A stretch of 64,000 nucleotides of DNA from Rhyzopertha dominica (lineage: Eukaryota; Arthropoda; Insecta; Coleoptera; Bostrichidae). Both the position numbers and the translations under genes were made by a program. Location of the stretch: positions 51,853,325 through 51,917,324 of the forward strand of contig QCXZ01000064.1 of assembly GCA_025024175.1 (NCBI GenBank). Direction: 5' to 3'. Below the pieces are notes generated by a model, which was not told where the DNA came from, made no database searches, and worked only from the letters and a program-made list of their open reading frames with translations. Of this stretch, positions 1-10,510 are shown piece by piece (within the stretch, counting starts at the first letter, position 1; the number at the start of each line of letters is the position of its first letter).

Positions 1-540
1 GACTGGATCGTTCTTTCAGCCAGTCCGGAATCCGTCATTTGCAGTTTCAGCGGCCATTCGTAGCGACGCAGCTTTATTACCAGCTTGGAAACTTTTCCAA
101 TCGTCCTCGTTAAGACGCATTTTTCCCCTCCGACATAAAACAGAAAACGCAAGCTCGGCGAAACTAATTCCAACTTGTAGCCTCGCGGACGTATCTCGTC
201 TCTCGTGGAAACTAACTAGAGGCATGCGATAACTTGTTCGTTTCGTGCCCAACTTCCGTCTCGCTGCCTGCCGGCATTGTTGTTGCCGTAATTGCGAATC
301 ATCTTGTCGTTTGAATATTCGTTGCCTTCAGTTAAATGCAGCTACGTGCCGCGTGTCGAGAACTGTTAATCCCAGGTCTGTGTAAGCATCGATAAAACGC
401 GAATGTTTATTGAAGGCGGGTGACGAGGCGCTAATGATAAACGGGAACCGTGACGAGAAAGGTGTTGGTGCACAAGAAAGGTTTCGATCCCCTTTCTCGA
501 TATACCGCGACCTGTGGAACACCTAGAGCAAAGGGATTGA
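1..540. other. CpG-rich block, no gene recognised
   Basis: The first 540 bases are visibly richer in G+C and CpG than the AT-rich DNA that follows. The longest open frame is about 78 codons on the minus strand; it has no recognisable motif and no convincing splice context. A pyrimidine-rich AG (ttctttcag) lies near base 19, but the frame behind it closes after about 30 codons. A conserved non-coding or regulatory block is more likely than a gene. This is inferred from composition only. Confidence 0.3.
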
Positions 541-1473
541 TATAAATAGTTTTTTGTTTTAGTTTTAGCACCTGGGAAACCATAGGATGTTTTGTGACGA
601 TTGTTATATATCTGCCTTTATAAATAGGACAAAATTAGTATATATAATGCATGTTAATGTCGACGAACGCATCCCAAAATAAACTTGCCGTGTGCTCCCG
701 GTGCATCTAGGCATTCGTTTACTGTCTTACGAGTATAGTTGTGCTTTTCAAAGCATTTAGTGCAGGTGGATTGTCGGTCATTATTCAGAGAAACCTATTA
801 TCATAGGCTCTTCTTATCATTGACCTTACACGTGCTGCAGTTGCCACAACTTCAGTCTTTAGCTTGGAAAACGGTTGCAAACTGTCTAGGTCTATACTCT
901 CGCATTCAGCACCCTTGCAGTGGTTCCGTCCTTTGATTTTAAAGCATCAATGAACCACATGTCTCCATATTTTTCCAACATGTTACTATTACTAGCTCCT
1001 AGCCTTCAATGGTAGGTAACCTGAAGGGTTTAAGCAAGTTCAACATCACGATGCTTCTGTCCTACCATTCGTTTCTGTCTGACCAATCAGGATTTTTAAC
1101 AACAAATTCTGATTTTTAGCGTGCCTCTGCAGTTACTGCAAAGTATAACGAAGGCAGATTCCCAGGCATAAAAACTTAATAAACTTCCCTTTTGCACTTT
1201 TGTTGGTGGCTTTTTGTTACCATAATTAGCCATGATCCAGCAAATACATGACCCTTTTGGTGTTTTACTGGTGGTGTCTATTAAGGGTTTCTTCTTATGG
1301 TGAACACTGATGTTTTTTATGAGATTGACTAATTAGTTAAATGGCATTGCGCCGCCGAAGCAAACCACTAGCAAAGCGAGTGGAAGGGGGTTTAGGGAAG
1401 TCAATGATACCAGCGTGGTTACCTACAGACTGTTCCACATTGCTTATGGGTGTTAGTTTGAATCCTAGTTTTA
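541..1473. other. AT-rich non-coding stretch
   Basis: I see no gene, RNA or structured repeat here. Short frames at 739-936 and 1341-1583 show no family resemblance and look like chance. Confidence 0.5.
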
Positions 1474-2040
1474 ATGAGGCGTCGGCATTTAGAGAAGACG
1501 AGTTTCAAGGACCAGCATTATGCAACAAAATTTTGTATTGCGGTCAATGCGGTAACTACGCTGACGGAAGCTTATGGCGATAATATCATGTCCCATAATA
1601 TGGTTTACAGCTGGTATTCCGGGAAGGCAAAGACGACAACGAGGGTGAAGACCAAAATGTGAAGAAAGTAAGGAACATGTTTAACTCTAATCAATGAACA
1701 AATGTTAGAATGCTGGGTGTGTAACCATGAATGTACTATACGTTACATTGTTATCGAAGATTTGGGCATGCGGAAGATCTGCGCGAAAATTGTTCAAAAG
1801 GTGCTTTCGGATGAACAAGAGGCTGCTCGTGCAACGATCTCGTATGACCTTTTGGAGCAGTGTGAAAGTTATTCGAATTTTTCGGGCTTCTTCTTGTATC
1901 CTAAATATAAAGAAGGAACGAAGGTTCCTGTTGACGCCTTCCAGGATGTACCCAGCGACGGGAGAAAACGTTGGCACCGGTGTTCCAACGCGGAAGGAAG
2001 CTACTTAGAAAAATTTTAGTTGCTTGTACCTTTGTCTGCA
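1474..2040 (+). pseudogene. mariner-type transposase remnant, internally deleted
   Basis: Translation in shifting frames gives the order of a mariner transposase. First comes a helix-turn-helix segment with KFCIAVNAV, AYGDNIMSHNMVYSWY (about 1515-1625). Next is NVKKVRNMFNSNQ and TNVRMLGV (about 1650-1715), then the diagnostic IEDLGMRKICAKIVQKVLSD (about 1755-1815) and SYDLLEQ. It then jumps to a C-terminal piece, KRWHRCSNAEGSYLEKF (about 1965-2018). The family's central catalytic part, with the first Asp motifs of the DD34D triad, is missing, so there is a large internal deletion. In-frame stops and frameshifts lie between 1660 and 1740. The copy is dead. No clear terminal inverted repeats were found, although CAGGGTGTCC, a common transposon end, occurs at about 2307. 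Confidence 0.85.
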
Positions 2041-4740
2041 ATAAATCTTTTTTCTAGATCCATTTAATTTACTTTTGGTACAGACCTTATATATAGTAAA
2101 CATTCTTTGTATTGTGTGCAATTTTATACAGGGTATATGTATAATCAAAGATAATTATCAACTGAATGTATTTATAATGAATATAAGAGATAGTTATTGG
2201 GATAGAGGGCCAATATCTGTTATCAAAACTATTGCCAGCTTTGTAGTGGCATCACATTTGACCAGCAATCAAAAGGTTACTTCCCCTATCTCTTATATTC
2301 TTTATACAGGGTGTCCAACGAAAACCTTTAGGTAGAAGTATCTGAGAAAATAAAGGGTTTTAAAAGTTGGCACACTAATTAATTTAAACATAAGGCATTC
2401 TAATTAAAGTGCTGGCAATTCCGATTATACCGAAAGGAGTAACTTCCTTATTTTAAATGGAACACCATGTATTATTTTAAATTTTGGATTCTACGATTCA
2501 TTTAAGGGTGAGTTCGTTCAAGCTTATTTAATCTAAAATCAACTATTCCAGGGATCTCATGACATCACATTGATAACTTTAAATTTCGGTAAAAACAAAT
2601 TCAGCAAACACTGAAAAATAACATTATTTAATCTTCAGTTAGGGTTATTGTGTATAATTTGTTATTATATGTTGTTAAGTATCTAAAGAGTTGGCATAAT
2701 TTCGACATAACTGGGAGTGACGTAAATTTAAAATCAATTAAATCGAATGATTCTCCCTAAAACAATGATATCCTGATCTTTAGATGATAAATGCGACACC
2801 TTTTTGTACCTACGTCTATTAAGTAGTATATTGGTTAGAGGAGTTTTACATCCAGTTTTGTTACTTAAAGTACTGTACGTTGAATAACGGCTGAAAACTA
2901 GTCACAGTGAACTTGATATATAATTGCATTATGGATGTTGTTATTGGATTATAAAAGTTAATGGTCTAATTGCGATATAACTCTAGTTAATTGCTTTAAA
3001 TTCCATTTAAACAAGAAAATCAGGTATGCTTATTATTGTGTACTTTATAAATAATTACGCACAGCAAAAGTGAAATAATTTAGAATACAGGGGGAGGTGT
3101 ACAGTATACCAAAGCCTAGCCCTAGCGTATTTGCTTAATGAACGGCATTTAACACGAAATGGTATGGATTAATACCACTTCATTTTTGCTAAATCGCTAA
3201 TCCCATAAATAAATGAGTAGGATTACAGGGCTCCTTTGAAACCCTTTTTGCGGGAGATAGGTCCGCCCGAGCTAGCCGCCAGACCACACAGCACGTTCTA
3301 CCCACAAGCTGATTAAAAATTCGCAAAGCAAATTGGCATCCTCCTCCGGTTGGGACATAAAGCTGCCCGTTTTGCGGGTAGTGCTACCTCGCGATTGCAA
3401 ATAAACGTGCGTGTTTACAAGACGTTACAACTTTTTTATAATGAATTGACGGGAGTTGGGCTTGTTTTCAAGAAGCACATTTTCTTAATGTTTTGCCCTA
3501 TTTTACGGATACCCTTCACTTGCTCAATTAGAAAACGACAAAATACGACGAGCCGCAATATGTTGAAAATTGAAAATTACCCGAAGATTGTTTCTAAATT
3601 TATTAAATCAGGTTCCACTATATTCAAATCCAAAATTTTGGGATACATTTTTGTAACTTCGAACAAGTTTAATTCAATTATTCTTTTAAATTTTGGCTTG
3701 TTCACTACTTGCAAATGGAGATATCGTTAATTAAATATAGCACAAGTTCTCTCAAAAGGTTAGTTAATATAAGACAGATTGAAAGTATCAGCTTTTAAGT
3801 ACCTATTGCTCCATTTTGTGTTGAAACTTGAAGCTGCTATACACCTGACAAAGGATCATAACCATATATAAAATACATAATAATTGACCGTTATCTTTGA
3901 TTACAATACAATAATTGATTTTTCATGGCTAATTATTTGGAGTATAAAAATTTTGTTTAATTGTGTCGAAAATTGTTCAAAAACTCTAATGATAACCTTA
4001 ACAAAGTTCGATATAAAACTAAGTTCAGGACCTAATAGTGCTTAAAATTACAGCTGTTCAAAAATGCCACTTAGAACTATGTAATTGAATTTTCGACACT
4101 ATATGAGACCAGATCATAAAATGTAAACTTAGGTCATGTAATGCATTATAGATTTGTGACAGTTGTTTTCAGCGACTCTGGATCTTACCACATTTTCATT
4201 TTGTACCTAAATTTCAATTTTACGAGCATAATTTGGAGTTTTTTGTTCCATATTCTGACATTGTGCTCCAACTTTTTCCACGTGCAGAGTTATGTATCAC
4301 AATATCGTCCTGCACAACCTGACGGCTAATATGCCAAAGTTTACAGCAAATGCACGCGCGTAGATGATAGAATAGTTTCCTTTTTTATCGCCTCCTTGCA
4401 CATTTTGGTATAGCAACCAATCAACGATTTGGGTGGTTCTGAACACTTCACACCACTCTTCTTTTCAAGTCAAACGCTATGTGTTTTTTCTTGAATTATT
4501 TGTATGTAATCATGTGGTGTCGTTTTTCGTATTTTTTTCTCGTTGAACGGCTTGTTAACAAATCGTTGCAAATTAGCTTTTGCTTTGGTGTGCATTCTAT
4601 GCAATATTAGTAAAATCCCTAGATAGATAAAATACCGCAGTTAATTTGTTGCGTGGCGCCAAAATGGTGGCCATACTGTGACTTTTTGGGGAATTTAGTG
4701 TTTATAGGTTGTTCGCGCTTAGTGCTATCAGGAGTGATCG
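2041..4740. other. AT-rich non-coding stretch
   Basis: No gene recognised. A 126-codon frame at 3350-3730 has no family motif, and its N-terminal part overlaps a small CpG-rich patch (about 3240-3410). The rest is AT-rich and unstructured apart from a short inverted repeat listed separately. Confidence 0.45.
2179..2300. repeat. short inverted repeat, 15-bp arms
   Basis: GAATATAAGAGATAG at 2179-2193 is exactly complementary to 2286-2300. Just outside the right arm is TTTATACAGGGTGTCC, and a similar TTTATACAGGGTA lies left of the left arm at about 2124. This suggests a small decayed DNA element with ACAGGGT-type ends just downstream of the mariner remnant. Confidence 0.45.
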
Positions 4741-4744
4741 CTGT

Positions 4745-4900
4745 ATCCGGTTTGGTGGTTACAACGAATTTAACCGGTTATGCAAAAAACCGATTTTCAT
4801 AAAAATGATCAAACCATCGGCGTCGGTTAACCGGTTTAAATTAAGCGGTTGACCGGTTTACCTTAAGCGGTCAACAGGGTTACTTTAACCTGTTATTCAG
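4745..4900 (+). promoter_or_regulatory. degenerate 22-bp tandem repeats with AACCGGTTT-like sites
   Basis: Units such as AGCGGTTGACCGGTTTACCTTA repeat about three times with a period of about 22 bases (4812-4900). The block contains TAACCGGTTA at 4771-4780, AACCGGTTT at 4829-4837 and GACCGGTTT at 4851-4859. These resemble the Grainyhead/CP2 binding consensus (known from those families). Whether the sites are bound, or are only a by-product of a small tandem repeat, cannot be told from sequence alone. Confidence 0.4.
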
Positions 4901-5684
4901 ACAGACGCGGCGGAGGACTTTGTTTTATAATATGTAGTAAAGTTGTGTTTACGCGTAGAAGCTAACCTAAACTTCTTAAATAATTCCAAATTCTGAACTT
5001 TGGTTTGTCTGTAACCCAAAATAACATATGTTGAGGAACATTGTTCATTGTTGCCATAATTAAATATGCGAAGGTGTTCAAGTAACGCTGGTAAGGCAAT
5101 TGTCCTCTACCCCTACCCTACCCTACTTCGTCTATAGTTATTGATGTTGTACTTTATTTTGTAAATTCTGTGTGTGCACCAAACCCTGCATTTCCTTTAA
5201 CATCATACCAAATTGTATTATAATATACCCATTTCTAGTAACTATTGGTTACATTTATGACAACGGTGTACCAATATGTGAATAAGCACGTTTTAAGCAA
5301 AAGTTACGGTAAACCAGAGTATTATATGCCTTATATGCATAAATGGCTCAAGTACCAAACAATCTAATATGAAATAAGGACCACTGATGTATGCAAACCT
5401 ACCAGCGTAGGTTTTGACCAACAAAGAGCGATGTGCCTATATTTTTTTGCCTTCTTGAAAAATAATTCTGTTTGTGGGTAATTCTGCGTAGCATTATTCT
5501 CTAAGAGAGAGTTGTAAAATGTCCTGAAGCCATAAATTAACGAAAACACTAATTAAACGAATACAGACAAATAAATATTAATCTATACCTACGGCCGATT
5601 ATTTCGGTCTACTAAGTACGACATCATTGCCAAGTGACGTAGTTTAATTTACTCGACGAAATGTATTCGTTTCCATCAATTTCA
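4901..5684. other. AT-rich non-coding stretch
   Basis: No gene recognised. A short run of CCCTA-like units near 5104-5125 is too brief to be a telomeric or satellite array. Confidence 0.5.
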
Positions 5685-5995
5685 CCCAGCAGCTGAACGC
5701 TTACCGCCTTGACAGCTGTAGCTAAAATAAGCCGAAATTAGGGACACATCATGAAATTCAGAACTAGGCAGGCAACTGCCAACTACACGTTTATCGTGGC
5801 CGGCTTGAGCCGAATGAAGCGAGCCCCAAAGCAATTAACCCTAAGCGACGACCGACACCATCACATCGAAGGACCCATTCCGGCCAGCTGCAGCTATACA
5901 GGGTTGCCGGGCTCTCAAGAGGTGTTCGAAAGTGTCGCGGGAAAAGTGAAAGGGTCTGAAACGTTACTTGATTTATATGCGCACCCTGTAATGGA
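5685..5995. other. CpG-rich block with a 106-codon chance frame
   Basis: G+C and CpG rise sharply here. A plus-strand frame (5751-6071) is open for 106 codons, but its 3' third runs into AT-rich DNA and it has no domain, signal peptide or splice context that I recognise. A minus-strand frame overlaps it, as expected when composition rather than coding keeps frames open. Probably a conserved non-coding element. Confidence 0.3.
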
Positions 5996-6179
5996 TTATC
6001 TACAAAGAATTTCATTTCCTTTGTTTATACAGTGTACTCCATTTACATGTGCATATTACTACTTATTGTAAAACCTTTGTTAGTTGCAATCTGCATTTTT
6101 TTTTAATCTACAAAGTACTAATATATTTACTTTTACCGCAAGCTTAAGCGGTAAATATTCTAAAATGACGAATGTACTG

Positions 6180-7330
6180 CTGGCATTGTATTATTATTGG
6201 GTAGAGTTATGGTGTTAAAGCCCACTGCACTGAAGCTTTAGCTCCTTGGAAGTATATTACTCTACTAGTCCCGTGCCCTTTAAATTTTAGGATACAGTCT
6301 GTGGGTGCTAGTGCGATCTTCTTGAGGAACATAAAGCATGGCAGGAAGTTACATCCTCTCTATTGTAAGCAGACCAACTGCTGTTCTTAGCTGACGTTTG
6401 TTTAATTGCAGCAATTCTGGGACTTTCCCTTGGGATGAATTTCCTAAGAAAATATGCGAAGTCGAACCAGTAAAGGTACAGTTCTTTTTTCAGTAGTTCT
6501 CTAACTTCCCACCATACAGATCTATATGTCACTCCAGAGGTGGTCTTAAGTTCTAATCAGGATACTTAGTGTCCATTTACCCATTCCATAGTAATTTCGT
6601 TATATGCTTGCAAAACACGATGTACACCAAGGTATTCATATACCACCTTAGGACTTTTCATGGCTTTTAATGCCGCTGAGGTTTCTCTGTAGCATTGCCT
6701 TTACACATCCTGTGATTACCACAAATTCAGCTCAGAAAATGTTTTCAAAACTGCCGATAGGCTTTTGTTTCGCATTTCCGAATATTGTGCATTCCTGCCA
6801 TTTCCTTTGCCTTTGAACCAATAGTGGTACCACATGTCTCACGGTCTCTTGACTTCTGCAGGAATCCTGGAAGTCAAATAATACGTTGCTTTTGTCTACC
6901 TACATACCTACCTCGCATGTAGCTATCATTCAATCACCCATGACCATAAAGCCTTTGTTGCTTCACTAATCACTAGTAACTTTTTCTACGTGATGCCTGA
7001 AGGTCATCTAGTGTTAATTCCAGATGTTTTTCCTCTTTCTACAATGATAAGCATTGTTTCTGGAGTTTGATTGTCTTCGGCTACACAGGTGAACGCTATC
7101 ACTGATCTGTTTATGGGATTGACTGCTAGTCCTTCCATTCTACACCTTCTCTGTACCTCCTGTGTTGGATTCGACACGCTTTCTTCAAACTTCCCGCACA
7201 TTTACAACAAAGAATCTTCCTTATCAAACGAGAAACCACACATGTTTCTCATTTGAGTCAATTGCGATGCTGTCAAAAACTAACCCTCGGTGTCGAGGAG
7301 GTGCAATTTCTAGATGTTTAATGACCTTTC
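6180..7330 (-). pseudogene. R1-like non-LTR retrotransposon remnant (RT to RNase H and C-terminus)
   Basis: Read on the minus strand, the pieces follow the usual R1-type order. At about 7200-7090 there is an RT palm/thumb segment with KFEESVSNPTQEVQRRC and EGLAVNP. At about 6660-6568 there is an RNase H piece, ALKAMKSPKVVYEYLGVH, ending in EITMEWVNGH; the family has WVPGH. At about 6423-6357 the C-terminal PELLQLNKRQLRTAVGLLT is clear. Many stops and frameshifts separate them. The catalytic YADD box is not recognisable, and the Pro of WVPGH is changed. A G+C-richer tail to about 6180 may be 3' UTR. No poly(A) tail or target duplication was identified. Confidence 0.75.
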
Positions 7331-7804
7331 TAGTCTTTCAGGTGAACTCGTGGAAAGACAGTTTTTTCTGTCTGGCAATAAAGCTGATTTCTGTGGAAAC
7401 GCTGTGCACTAAAACATAATTGCATAATAATTTGTTCAAGTAGGGGTGGACGATAGGCCTCTTGTAATTAATTATTTGATTGGTATTCTTAAATACTCTT
7501 TACTTTTTAACCTATTCTAACCTTCTCCGAAGGCCATTGTCCAGTTGCAATATGTGTTCAGCACCAATTAACTTTTCTACTCTCCCGTACCTCATTTTAT
7601 TTCATCATAAGCAGTTAAACAGGAGGGGCCCGATGGCCACGCCATCCAGTTCAGACCTCGCTGTAGGAGGATAGGCTGAAGGTCACCAAGAACTCGCCTA
7701 AGAAGTGCCGAAGAAGTGTCGACAATGACGTCATCCAACCAGAAGGTGGTAATCGAAAAACAGGACAACAGACACTCACTGATGACGACGTCACTGAGGA
7801 TATC
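7331..7804. other. non-coding stretch
   Basis: No gene recognised. A 114-codon minus-strand frame (7592-7936) runs through here and through the repeat pair downstream. It has no domain and is judged a chance frame. Confidence 0.45.
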
Positions 7805-7946
7805 AGGTGTAAACACACCTGTCTCTACCTGTGCAAGCACACCTGTAATTAATTGAACAACGACAAAAAACACCCCACGTGCCACTACTCTCACCGAAGA
7901 GGTGTAAACACACCTGTTTTTTACCTGTGTAAGCACTCACGTAATT
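7805..7946 (+). repeat. two direct repeats (about 46 bp, 95 bp apart) with AGGTGT...ACACCT palindromes
   Basis: The segment 7805-7850 is repeated at 7900-7946. Both copies begin with AGGTGTAAACACACCT (7805-7820 and 7900-7915), in which AGGTGT and ACACCT are inverted around AAAC. Both continue through ACCTGTG(C/T)AAGCAC and end in GTAATT. AGGTGT is the core of the T-box factor half-site (known), so each copy is a candidate paired site. This could also be a chance local duplication. Confidence 0.5.
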
Positions 7947-9899
7947 CTTTTGTTATCTTTCAAAGACAAGTCTTCTAGTTTTGCGCCACATAATTCTTGT
8001 TGCCAACGGTATAGCTAATTGCGTAAATTAGCAGCCCTTCTTTGTCTTCTAGCTTGCTTTCGAGAGAGTTTAAAATTGAACTAAAGTGTTTTTTCAAACA
8101 AATTAGTAAGAGGAACACTTTAAATTTAGCAATCTGAATTCCGTATTATAATTACCTTTACTCAATAAGAATCGTAGAAGTCTATGAACTAACAATTTTT
8201 AGTAGCCATTTTTGAATGTTGAATACAATGGTGGAAATCTGGTATGGTTATATAATAATTAATCAGTGCCTGTTTTTGTGAACAACCTGCCCTAGGCTTC
8301 TTAGCAATTTCCAAGCTCCACAAATATTTACTATCACTTTCTCTAAATTTTTCTTTGATTCGCAGAAAAATAAGGCTTTCTATCTGTATTATACTTTTTG
8401 AACTATAGCTAAATTTAATAATGTAAATATACAGTATTGTAAAAAGCAAACTATACGTTAAGTTTTTTTCCGGAATTTTAGTTCTGCACAGTTAATAATT
8501 ATTGTATCAGTACTAACTACGTTTAAGAGGCTGCTTTTTGTATTTACGAAATGTTTTCTTCATTTAACCCGCTCCTTAGATACTATTTTTTTTTTCTTTT
8601 GGCATTGAAAGCGGTTGCGTTGCTGATTGGTAAAGACGAGTAAATGCGGAGGAGTACGTCAACATTAGTGAAAGTAGAAGTAGTATTGGTGGTAAAAAAA
8701 ACTCAGCACTCTTTGAATGTCCTGAGTGATGTGGTTACACTTAGATAAAACCCGAAACTGGATAATTTCGATTTCAGTTACATCAATACCCTGTACTTGT
8801 GTAGTTACGTAATACAAAGACATTATTTAGATTATTACTGTATGATTTTCCGCGCATCCTTGCACTGACAATAATTTCAGTATTATCCTATCACATATCT
8901 ACTCTTAGTGACATAAAAGGTATTAACCATCGTTTTTTTATATTTCTTGCTTACTCCCTCTTTATATGAAGTGAGGTTCGCTTACAGCTTATAGCGTCTT
9001 TTTACTATTTCTTCGTCGCACAAATTTGCTTAAGCTAGTATATGATATGTCACATACTCCTTTAAATTATTAGTATCTTCATGTAGGGGATTCCTGGTAG
9101 AATTTATTCTTTTCCAAAATTTTGCTCCAAGTTATGGTCATCGGAGCAAATTCATAAGTGCCATTTTTTATTTTAATAATTTCTCTGTCTCAGCTGTTGC
9201 AGATAATTTTTTATTTAAATCTTCTTAAATCTCTTTTAAAGCTCTTTTAAATTCCTGAAGACCATTCGCAATCGATCTTTTGCGCCATCTCGAGCAAATC
9301 ATCTGGTGTCAGGACTTTTTCGGCAGATATTTTTATATCACACTTTAGGTAGGCGCTACAAAAAAGTCACATAAACGTTGCACAATCAAAATATGTTGCA
9401 AGTTCTAACCAACTCTTTGCAGCACTGTTTCCCGTTAAACGATTAGAACCCGGAATACAATTAATAGTCTGTAAAAAAGTTTTCAGTATACTTATAAGCC
9501 GTTGTATTTTCCAGACATGCTTGAAGCATCATCGTTACTCTGTCTACGACAAAAGGTGATATCATTACGTAAATATCTTGGTTTTGTCAGTGCTGCATTT
9601 GAAAGATGTGCGAAAAATAGTATAAAGGAGTATTCCCGGTTTACAAATTACATTTGTATTTGAACCAGCAATACATCCAGGAAAATGTTTATGATTCTGT
9701 TATTGATGCAACATAAATTTCACTACACAAACGAATTATTTTCTCATCCGGGCCCTGGCCCATTTGACCTTATTCTAAATAGACAATAGGCATAAACTAC
9801 TGTCCAGGCCTCGCTCTATTTCCAACTGTATAGTAAACTTAATACGAGTGAACCAGTTTATTTAATCAGAATAATTACTGAAACTCCGATAAGAATAGG
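7947..9899. other. AT-rich non-coding stretch
   Basis: Nothing recognisable as a gene, RNA or long repeat. A minus-strand frame at 8189-8449 has no family motif. Short inverse-complement pieces near 9250-9310 hint at an old transposon but could not be assigned. Confidence 0.45.
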
Positions 9900-10510
9900 C
9901 ATCATTTATATCAGTTATGCGCCCTTTCGTTCCGACATAAGGAATTCACTGTGTGATAAACGAACATTTCGCAGACGCCCACGTAGAAGATGCACGTTCC
10001 GTTCCACTCTGATAAGTGATAACGCGTCTCGTCACAGTCTGGAGAGCTCTTTTCTTTCATTACGCCTTCTCGCTGACATGCCCCCAGGGCGACTTCCTAC
10101 AAAGGTCGTTTTGTGTTACACTACATTTAATTTCGTTTTTTGCCTTGAGCCGGGCTCCCGTTTTCAAATGAATTAAACGCTTTCGCGTGCAGTGTACAAG
10201 CGTGGTGCGTTTTATGCACTGATATATATTACACCGGCGACCTATTCTGGGTTTTGCGAGGCGATTACATCTGCAGAAATTAATTACTTTGCGAAACTCG
10301 GTCCGACCGAGGAAAACGGCAATGCTTAAGCCGATTAGGTATACATGTTTTTGTATCTGATTAATTTTGCCTACGTTCCTCCTGATGGCTTCAAGAGCTG
10401 AAAGGCGAAGCTTTGCCAGTGCAATTTCGCAAGTAGGAACGTATTCATTCATAAGCTGAATGCAGAGGCGTTCCGAATTGACAAATATACACGCGACAAG
10501 TTCCATTATA
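9900..10510 (-). other. CpG-rich block carrying a 148-codon open frame of unknown nature
   Basis: The block is richer in G+C than its surroundings and holds the longest unassigned open frame outside the LTR element (10060-10506, minus, 148 codons from an ATG). The predicted peptide is basic, with many Lys, Arg and Cys. It has no signal peptide, membrane segment or domain that I recognise, and no low-complexity bias. Flanks show no clear promoter or splice sites. GATAAG-type motifs occur near 9951 and 10011. It could be a chance frame in a conserved non-coding element, or a small orphan gene; I favour the first. Confidence 0.25.

Noticed and set aside
3350..3730. 126-codon protein gene
   Set aside because: No recognisable domain, composition shifts from G+C-rich to AT-rich within the frame, and no splice or promoter context.
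5104..5128. Telomere-like CCCTA repeat
   Set aside because: Only about three imperfect units; too short for any array.
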